Shown here: positions 58,601-64,000 of the stretch, in pieces
How positions within the stretch are numbered: the first letter of the stretch is position 1
Layout: the number at the start of each line of letters is the position of its first letter
Assembly: GCA_903837605.1 (NCBI GenBank)
Contig: CAILVF010000081.1
Coordinates: 20,178 to 84,177 of the forward strand
Length of the DNA stretch: 64,000 nt
Reading direction: 5' to 3'
Source of the DNA: an uncultured Bacteroidales bacterium
GTDB taxonomy: Bacteria; Bacteroidota; Bacteroidia; Bacteroidales; FEN-979
Position numbers and translations under genes: made by a program
Notes under the pieces: model-generated
What the model saw: the letters and a program-made list of their open reading frames with translations, nothing else
Told to the model about the DNA's origin: nothing
Databases searched by the model: none

Positions 58601-58889
58601 TCCCTATAAAATCAGGATAAGCCATATCAACTCCCTGGCAGACCTTCAGCGCGAAAAGGAAAAGCTGCAACTGGAGATTGTACGCAGGGAAGAAGGTATC
58701 AAATACAATTATCACAACCTTGCCCACCTGCTTTCCTTCCGCAGCCTTTTAGGTACGCTCATAGATGATGTAAGCACTACCACCACTGTAATTGGGAAAC
58801 TCTTTTCCTTTGGCAAAGAATTCCTGGCAAAACGAAAAAAGAAAAAGAAAGCAAAGCATATGATCATCCCTGAGGAGAAGACGGAATAA
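58587..58889 (+). CDS. small hypothetical protein of the YtxH/holin cluster
   Basis: A 100-residue protein; the ATG at 58587 (MRTSDPYKIRISH) is preferred to the upstream frame at 58560. It has a predicted coiled coil (LADLQREKEKLQLEIVRREEG, about 15-36), a central part rich in Ser/Thr (DDVSTTTTVIGKLF), and a strongly basic tail (KRKKKKKAKH). No signal peptide or clear membrane helix. Its place after the YtxH- and holin-like genes suggests a shared envelope role; the function is unknown. Confidence 0.65.
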   Translation: MRTSDPYKIRISHINSLADLQREKEKLQLEIVRREEGIKYNYHNLAHLLSFRSLLGTLIDDVSTTTTVIGKLFSFGKEFLAKRKKKKKAKHMIIPEEKTE

Positions 58890-58901
58890 AACCATTTCGC
58901 C

Positions 58902-59894
58902 TTGAAATTTATCACCTTTCCCCGGATCATCAATTACATTAAACTTCTCTTCGGATATCTTCTATCCCGTTTATTGAGGAGGCCCTTGCATTACGGGATG
59001 CCGGCAGCTGTTTCCATTGAACCCACAAACAGGTGCAACCTGCACTGCCCCGAGTGTCCCAGCGGCATGAAGATGCTCAGCCGGGATGCGGGGTTCATGA
59101 ACATCGACTCGTTCCGTTCAATAATTGACCAGCTTTCGCCTCAACTAACCTGGGTTACCTTGTATTTCCAGGGGGAACCTTTCATGAATCCGGGCTTCTT
59201 TGATTTAATCTCGTATGCAAGAAGCAGGAATATTTTTGTAAGTTCATCCACCAACGGGCATTTCCTGGATATGGACAATGCAAAAGCCACTGTGCAATCG
59301 GGCTTAAACCGCCTGATCATCTCCGTCGACGGTACCGATCAGCAAGCTTATGAAGCATACCGTGCAGGGGGTTCTTTGAAAAAAGTGGTTGAAGGAATAA
59401 GAACACTTGCCGATGTAAAAAAGTCGGCCCGCAGCAGTACTCCGAAAATTATCATTCAATTTCTTGTACTTAAATCGAACCAGCACCAGGTTAAAGAGAT
59501 CCGCAGAAAAGGCATTGAATGGGGAGGTGATAAAGTGGAGGTTAAAACCGCCCAGTTTAACGATTTCAGCCATGGCAACCCATTAATGCCATCCCCGGGG
59601 AAATATTCAAGATACAGGATGCAGGATGCAGGATGGAAGATAAAAAACATCTTACCAAATCATTGTTTCAGGATGTGGGCTGGCTGTGTGATGACCTGGG
59701 ACGGTACGATTGTGCCATGTTGTTTTGACAAGGATGCTCAGCACCCTCTCGGGGAAATCAAAACAAGAAGTTTCAGGGAAACCTGGACCAGCAATGAATA
59801 CAAGGATTTCCGGCAAAGGATTTTAAATGAGAGGGAGCAGATCACCATCTGCAAAAACTGCACTGAAGGAATGGGCCTCAGCAGGTGGTTTTAG
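58902..59894 (+). CDS. radical SAM / SPASM-domain protein
   Basis: Radical S-adenosylmethionine enzyme of 330 residues, started at a TTG (58902). The [4Fe-4S] motif is Cys45-x3-Cys49-x2-Cys52 (NRCNLHCPEC). The barrel follows, and a SPASM-type C-terminal region has cysteines in CVMTWDGTIVPCC and CKNC. No peptide substrate gene is recognised next to it; such proteins often modify peptides or act on cell-wall or cofactor precursors. A 28-bp heptamer array (59611-59638) lies within the coding region at about residues 237-246. The N terminus has a hydrophobic, basic stretch that may be membrane-associated. Confidence 0.82.
   Translation: MKFITFPRIINYIKLLFGYLLSRLLRRPLHYGMPAAVSIEPTNRCNLHCPECPSGMKMLSRDAGFMNIDSFRSIIDQLSPQLTWVTLYFQGEPFMNPGFFDLISYARSRNIFVSSSTNGHFLDMDNAKATVQSGLNRLIISVDGTDQQAYEAYRAGGSLKKVVEGIRTLADVKKSARSSTPKIIIQFLVLKSNQHQVKEIRRKGIEWGGDKVEVKTAQFNDFSHGNPLMPSPGKYSRYRMQDAGWKIKNILPNHCFRMWAGCVMTWDGTIVPCCFDKDAQHPLGEIKTRSFRETWTSNEYKDFRQRILNEREQITICKNCTEGMGLSRWF
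59611..59638. repeat. heptamer repeat inside the radical SAM gene
   Basis: Units GATACAG, GATGCAG, GATGCAG and GATGGAA lie in frame within the coding sequence, giving the peptide RYRMQDAGWKIK. The period is 7, so each unit is read in a different frame; 21 bp of insertion would keep the gene in frame. Confidence 0.6.
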
Positions 59895-59910
59895 TGTAGT
59901 ACTTACTTTT

Positions 59911-59918
59911 TATATTTG
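59911..59918 (+). promoter_or_regulatory. -7 box of the cutC promoter
   Basis: TATATTTG matches TAnnTTTG, 40 bp before the cutC start at 59959 and just after the radical SAM stop. TTT at 59889-59891, about 19 bp upstream, may be a partial -33 element. Confidence 0.5.
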
Positions 59919-59922
59919 CATG

Positions 59923-59944
59923 CCGGTTACGGTATTATGACCGG
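59923..59944 (+). promoter_or_regulatory. short inverted repeat in the cutC leader
   Basis: CCGGT (59923-59927) and ACCGG (59940-59944) form a 5-bp stem with a 12-nt loop, within the predicted cutC leader, 14 bp before the start codon. May affect translation; weak evidence. Confidence 0.3.
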
Positions 59945-59958
59945 CTGAATTTCATTTT

Positions 59959-60699
59959 ATGGCGAAGATACTTGAAGCTTGTGTCAATTCAGCTGTTTCG
60001 GCAGTCGCCGCGAGGAATGGGGGCGCCGACCGCATCGAACTCTGCGAAAACATGATGGAAGGGGGCTGCACCCCAAGTGCCGGTACAATAAAGTTTGCAA
60101 GGAAAGAACTGCAGATACCCATCATGGTTATGATCCGTCCCAGGGGAGCCGATTTTCTTTATTCCCATGATGAGTTTCAGATTATGAAAAACGACATCTG
60201 TGCAGCCCGGGACCTTGGTGCCGACGGCGTTGTTTTCGGGATCCTGAATCCCGACGGGAGCATAGATCTTAAGCGTATGGGAGAGCTTGTTGAGATGGCA
60301 AGACCGATGCAGGTAACCTGTCACAGGGCTTTCGACATGACAGCTGATCCCTTTAAAGCCCTGGACGACCTGAGAGATCTAGGGATTGACAGGATTCTTA
60401 CATCCGGCCAAAGCGATAGTGCCCTGCTGGGGGCTGCTCTTATCAGGGAACTAATAAATTACGCGGAAAAACGCATCATTATCATGCCAGGCCATGGTAT
60501 CAAAGAACATAACCTGTCTGAAGCTATAAATCTGACCGGAGCTTCGGAGTTTCACATGTACCTGCCCAAACAAGTCGGGAGTGCAATGACCTTCACCAGG
60601 GAGGGTGTGAAGATGGGGAAACCCGATTTGTCGGAATACGGGTATGAGCTTATAGATGAAGAAAGGATAAGAAGAGCGAAAGAGATAATGAATAGCTAG
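59959..60699 (+). CDS. cutC: CutC family protein
   Basis: TIM-barrel protein of 246 residues of the CutC family: ACVNSAVSAVAARNGGADRIELCENMMEGGCTPS, with CHRAFDM in the middle and the closing glycine-rich IMPGHGIKEHN. Family members are labelled copper homeostasis proteins, but their biochemical role is unsettled. Here the next genes encode a hexosamine-kinase-like protein and a GH20 hexosaminidase, which points to sugar metabolism. It has its own -7 box upstream. Confidence 0.9.
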   Translation: MAKILEACVNSAVSAVAARNGGADRIELCENMMEGGCTPSAGTIKFARKELQIPIMVMIRPRGADFLYSHDEFQIMKNDICAARDLGADGVVFGILNPDGSIDLKRMGELVEMARPMQVTCHRAFDMTADPFKALDDLRDLGIDRILTSGQSDSALLGAALIRELINYAEKRIIIMPGHGIKEHNLSEAINLTGASEFHMYLPKQVGSAMTFTREGVKMGKPDLSEYGYELIDEERIRRAKEIMNS

Positions 60700-60741
60700 A
60701 ATCATTGCGATTATCACTCCAAAACGATCATCACGTAAAAA

Positions 60742-61842
60742 ATGTCAGATATTCTTAAGATTGCCAATGAGTTCAGTATCCGGGGAGAGCCCTCCGGCTT
60801 TGTACGCATAGATTCAGGTCACATCAATGATTCTTACAGGATCAGGATTTCCCCCGTGGGATCGCAGGAATATATGTTGCAAAAGATAAACCACCGGATC
60901 TTTTCTGATGTTCCTGTTCTAACCTGCAATATTCTGAAGGTCACAAAACACATATCGGAACAGCTGAGGAGGCAGGAGCCGGGGATCCCCTTTGTTGAGC
61001 TTTTTCTGATCCCAACCAGGAACAACATGTTCTTTTATCCCGACGGGGAGGGGAATTTCTGGAGGATGTTCAATTTTATTGATGGAAGCAGGAGTTTCGA
61101 CCAGGTTCCCGGTCCTGAACATGCCTATGAAGGGGGCAGAGCTTTTGGATTGTTCCTTAAACTGACAACGGGGATGGATATTGCGGGCCTGGCTGAGACT
61201 TTAAAAGACTTTCACAATATCGAAACCCGGCTTGAAGCGTTTCGAAGGACATGTGCCGAAAACCCTTGCAAACGGGTTGAAATGGCAGGCAATGAAATCA
61301 GGTTCATTGAAGAACGTGCTGAAGAAATGCACACTATTCTCAGGCTTGGCCGGTCGGGTCAGATCCCTTTAAGGGTTACCCACAATGACACCAAGTTTAA
61401 CAATATTCTTTTTAACAGTCACAACAAGGCAATATGTATTGTCGACCTTGACACTGTGATGCCCGGTTATATTCTTTATGATTTCGGGGATGCAATCCGC
61501 ACCGGTGCCAATTCCGGGGCTGAAGATGAGGCTGATCTTCAGAAAGTTTTGATTGACATGGATCTTTTCAGTGCATACAGTAAGGGTTTCCTCGAGTATG
61601 CAGGAGGAATTCTTACTAAAGCGGAGAAAGAGCAGCTTGCCTTTTCAGCCCGGTTCATGACTTTTATTATTGGACTGAGATTTCTCACCGATTTCCTGGA
61701 TGGTGATAACTATTTTAAAACCAGGTTCCCTGCCCACAACCTCCAAAGGGCCAGGACCCAGTTTAAGCTGGTTCAAAGCATGGAAGAGAATTCACCGGCC
61801 ATGGAAAAAATAATTTCTGATCTTTGCAAATTAACATCCTGA
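60742..61842 (+). CDS. phosphotransferase-family (N-acetylhexosamine-kinase-like) protein
   Basis: APH/choline-kinase-fold phosphotransferase of 366 residues. The catalytic motif is HNDTKFNNI (His214, Asp216, Asn221), with the metal-binding DLD of IVDLDTVMPGYILYDFGD (Asp235, Asp237). The fold and its place next to a GH20 gene and CutC suit an N-acetylhexosamine 1-kinase-like role, phosphorylating sugars released from glycans; aminoglycoside or choline kinases are alternatives. 42 bp after cutC and 11 bp before the GH20 gene. Confidence 0.78.
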   Translation: MSDILKIANEFSIRGEPSGFVRIDSGHINDSYRIRISPVGSQEYMLQKINHRIFSDVPVLTCNILKVTKHISEQLRRQEPGIPFVELFLIPTRNNMFFYPDGEGNFWRMFNFIDGSRSFDQVPGPEHAYEGGRAFGLFLKLTTGMDIAGLAETLKDFHNIETRLEAFRRTCAENPCKRVEMAGNEIRFIEERAEEMHTILRLGRSGQIPLRVTHNDTKFNNILFNSHNKAICIVDLDTVMPGYILYDFGDAIRTGANSGAEDEADLQKVLIDMDLFSAYSKGFLEYAGGILTKAEKEQLAFSARFMTFIIGLRFLTDFLDGDNYFKTRFPAHNLQRARTQFKLVQSMEENSPAMEKIISDLCKLTS

Positions 61843-61853
61843 ATAAAACCCAT

Positions 61854-64000
61854 ATGCTAAAAAACTTAAACTCCACGGCAATTCTCATTTGTTTGCTGCT
61901 TTTTATTTCTGCAACCGCTCAAACGAAAAATGAAATCAACATTATCCCTAAACCTGTTTCTGCTAAACTAAAAACCGGCATTTTCGAGATCACTGCGAAC
62001 ACTATTTTATATGTTTCTAAAGCTGACGCCGAAGAAGCGGTCACAGCGGGATTTTTCGCCCGCCTCATGGAGAATGCAGGGTTAAAGGGAATGAAAGTGA
62101 CTGAAGCTCCGAAAGATTTAAAGACGGTTAAAAACGGGATCTTTTTCCTGTTCAGCAAAAAAGGAAAAATGCCCCCCGAAGGTTATACACTGAATATTTC
62201 CCCTGACAGGGTTATCATAGAAGCGGTTTGCTCATCAGGCTTGTTTTATGGGTTGCAAAGCCTTATACAGCTTCTGCCTCCCGAAATTTATTCGGGGAAG
62301 AATGAGAGCAGGAACCTGAGGCTCACCATTCCCTGCCTTGAGATCAGGGATTATCCCAGGTTTGCTTACCGCGGCATGCACCTGGATGTTTCCCGTCATT
62401 TCTTTCCAAAAGAATTCATCAAACAGTATATTGACCTTATCGCAATGTACAAAATGAATGTATTTCACTGGCATCTGACCGACGATAACGGCTGGCGCAT
62501 CGAGATTAAAAAATATCCCAGGCTTACAAGTATCGGAGCCTGGAGGGTTGACCATGAAAATGCGCCCTGGAACCAGCGTCCTCTTCAAAAACCTGGCGAA
62601 ACCGCAACCTATGGGGGATTTTACACCCAGAATGATATACGCGAGATCGTTCAGTATGCCGCACAACGGTATGTCTCGATAATTCCTGAAATTGAAATGC
62701 CTGCACATTGTGTTGAGGTACTCGCGGCTTATCCTGGATTATCCTGTACCGGCGGCCCATTTACTGTGCCTCCCGGATCTTACTGGCCAAACATTGACAT
62801 ATTTTGCGCCGGGAATGATTCAGTGTTTACATTCCTGCAGGATGTGCTCACCGAAGTCATGGAACTTTTCCCGTCAAAATACATACATATCGGGGGGGAT
62901 GAGGCTGATAAAACAAACTGGAAGACCTGCCCTAAATGCCAGGCCAGGATAAAAGCCGAAGGACTTAAAGACGAAAATGAGCTTCAGAGTTATTTCGTAA
63001 AACGAATTGAGAAATTCATCCTCTCGAAAAACCGGAGAATGATAGGATGGGACGAGATCCTCGACGGAGGGATTGCTCCCGAGGCGACGGTGATGTCGTG
63101 GCGCGGGGTTGAAGGCGGGATTGCTGCGGCCAGGCAGGGACACGATGCCATTATGACACCCGGGGATTACTGTTACTTTGACCATTACCAGGCCAATCCT
63201 GAAACGGAGCCAAAAGCCATCGGGGGTTTCCTTACCCTTAAGAAAGTTTACTCTTATGAACCTATCCCCGAAGAACTCAAGGCCGACGAGCAGAAACATA
63301 TACTGGGTGCTCAGGGCAATGTTTGGACGGAATTCATCCCTTCTGTAAAACAGGCCGAATATATGGCCCTGCCACGAATGATAGCTTTGTCTGAAGTTGA
63401 CTGGTCTCCTAAAGCAATTCGCGATTTCAGGGAATTTAAAACAAGGTTGAATGTGCATCTGAAGAAACTCGATTATTTGAACGTCAACTATTCTCAAGGC
63501 TCATTCAGGGCAGATATCAATACCATATTCGACAGGAAAACAGGGAAGGTAAAGGTTGTTATTTCCTCCGAGCAGCCTGGAATCCCTGTATATTACACCC
63601 TGAACGGGAATGAACCCACAATGAAATCCGCAGTCTATACTGAACCCTTTGACATCGGGAGCAATACGGTAATTAAAGCCGGTTTGTTTGCTGACGGGAA
63701 ACTTAAAGAAAAGACCAGTGAACGCAGTTTCCTGTTTCACCTTGCAGTCGGCAAAAAGATACGGTACCTGACCAAATGGTCAGAGAGGTACCCTGCGGGC
63801 GGGGAAACAGCCCTCATCGACGGACTCAGGGGCAGTAAAAATCATCATGACGGCCTGTGGCAGGGTTATCCCGGAAACGACATGGATGTTATTATTGATT
63901 TCGGGAAGGTAATTCCTGTCACATCGGTAATGACAACCATGCTTCAGAACCAGAAAGCCTGGATCTTTCTCCCAAAATATGTAGAATATTCTCTTTCTTC
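61854..64000 (+). CDS. beta-N-acetylhexosaminidase (GH20), runs off window end
   Basis: Exported hexosaminidase that removes terminal GlcNAc/GalNAc; partial, about 715 residues visible with no stop before base 64000. A signal peptide (to about ATAQ, residue 23) is followed by the GH20 N-terminal domain and catalytic barrel: YRGMHLDVSRHF, HWHLTDDNGWRIEI, and the catalytic pair Asp349-Glu350 in HIGGDEADK. A chitobiase-like domain (YTLNGNEPTMKSAVYTEPFD) and the start of an F5/8-type C domain (LIDGLRGSKNHHDGLWQGY) follow, the same tail order as in the sialate esterase. Third gene with cutC and the kinase. Confidence 0.92.
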   Translation, partial: MLKNLNSTAILICLLLFISATAQTKNEINIIPKPVSAKLKTGIFEITANTILYVSKADAEEAVTAGFFARLMENAGLKGMKVTEAPKDLKTVKNGIFFLFSKKGKMPPEGYTLNISPDRVIIEAVCSSGLFYGLQSLIQLLPPEIYSGKNESRNLRLTIPCLEIRDYPRFAYRGMHLDVSRHFFPKEFIKQYIDLIAMYKMNVFHWHLTDDNGWRIEIKKYPRLTSIGAWRVDHENAPWNQRPLQKPGETATYGGFYTQNDIREIVQYAAQRYVSIIPEIEMPAHCVEVLAAYPGLSCTGGPFTVPPGSYWPNIDIFCAGNDSVFTFLQDVLTEVMELFPSKYIHIGGDEADKTNWKTCPKCQARIKAEGLKDENELQSYFVKRIEKFILSKNRRMIGWDEILDGGIAPEATVMSWRGVEGGIAAARQGHDAIMTPGDYCYFDHYQANPETEPKAIGGFLTLKKVYSYEPIPEELKADEQKHILGAQGNVWTEFIPSVKQAEYMALPRMIALSEVDWSPKAIRDFREFKTRLNVHLKKLDYLNVNYSQGSFRADINTIFDRKTGKVKVVISSEQPGIPVYYTLNGNEPTMKSAVYTEPFDIGSNTVIKAGLFADGKLKEKTSERSFLFHLAVGKKIRYLTKWSERYPAGGETALIDGLRGSKNHHDGLWQGYPGNDMDVIIDFGKVIPVTSVMTTMLQNQKAWIFLPKYVEYSLS

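Noticed and set aside
59959..60699. Copper resistance operon around cutC
   Set aside because: No copper ATPase, CopZ or copper regulator is adjacent; neighbours are sugar genes.

Overview
The window looks like chromosome of a free-living or gut/sediment-type member of the Bacteroidota (Bacteroidales/Marinilabiliales-like). Pointers are a protein with a gliding-motility/type IX secretion C-terminal domain, a DUF5686 outer-membrane protein, a two-component sensor with Reg_prop/Y_Y_Y repeats, lipoprotein signals, and promoter-like boxes fitting the Bacteroidota -7 consensus TAnnTTTG. It is gene dense, with no intergenic gap above about 140 bp. I found no rRNA, tRNA, CRISPR array or prophage.

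Layout. 0-3.5 kb: phosphate importer pstSCAB (minus). 3.6-10.3 kb: guaB, three parvulin-type periplasmic folding factors and a MoxR ATPase (minus). 10.4-14.0 kb: a YncE-propeller/phosphoesterase fusion protein and the Na+/H+ antiporter nhaA. 14.0-16.2 kb: a LEA-type lipoprotein and an exported sulfatase. 16.3-26.1 kb: a minus-strand run of four overlapping genes, alpha-L-fucosidase (GH29), a GH38-like mannosidase, carA and carB. 26.1-33.5 kb: sialate O-acetylesterase, a small orphan gene, a propeller sensor kinase and a hybrid response regulator/kinase. 33.5-39.0 kb: a T9SS-type protein, glyA, sixA, ppk and a FtsB/DivIC-like protein. 39.1-45.1 kb: priA, pfkA, an rRNA-type methyltransferase and a FadL/OmpP1-family porin (minus). 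45.2-47.7 kb: a DUF5686 protein. 47.8-56.3 kb: a respiratory operon. 56.4-64 kb: a REP-type transposase, a small-membrane-protein cluster, a radical SAM protein, and a CutC / hexosamine-kinase-like / GH20 group that runs off the window end.

The most notable system is the respiratory operon. A TAT-exported four-cluster-type ferredoxin, a NrfD-like membrane protein and a monoheme, C-terminally anchored cytochrome c lie immediately upstream of SCO1, an A2-type cytochrome c oxidase subunit I, subunits III, IV and a caa3-type subunit II, and ctaB. No bc1 genes and no complete alternative complex III (no pentaheme ActA, no Mo-like ActB domain, no ActD/E/F) are present. The first three genes look like a reduced quinol:cytochrome c oxidoreductase feeding the oxidase. 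Two of the four cysteine motifs of the ferredoxin are altered.

A second cross-cutting signal is a set of six heptanucleotide (7-bp period) tandem arrays. Their unit sequences differ. Five are intergenic and one is inside a reading frame. The glycan genes (sulfatase, GH29, GH38-like, sialate esterase, GH20, sugar kinase) together suggest use of complex, probably animal- or algal-type, glycoconjugates.
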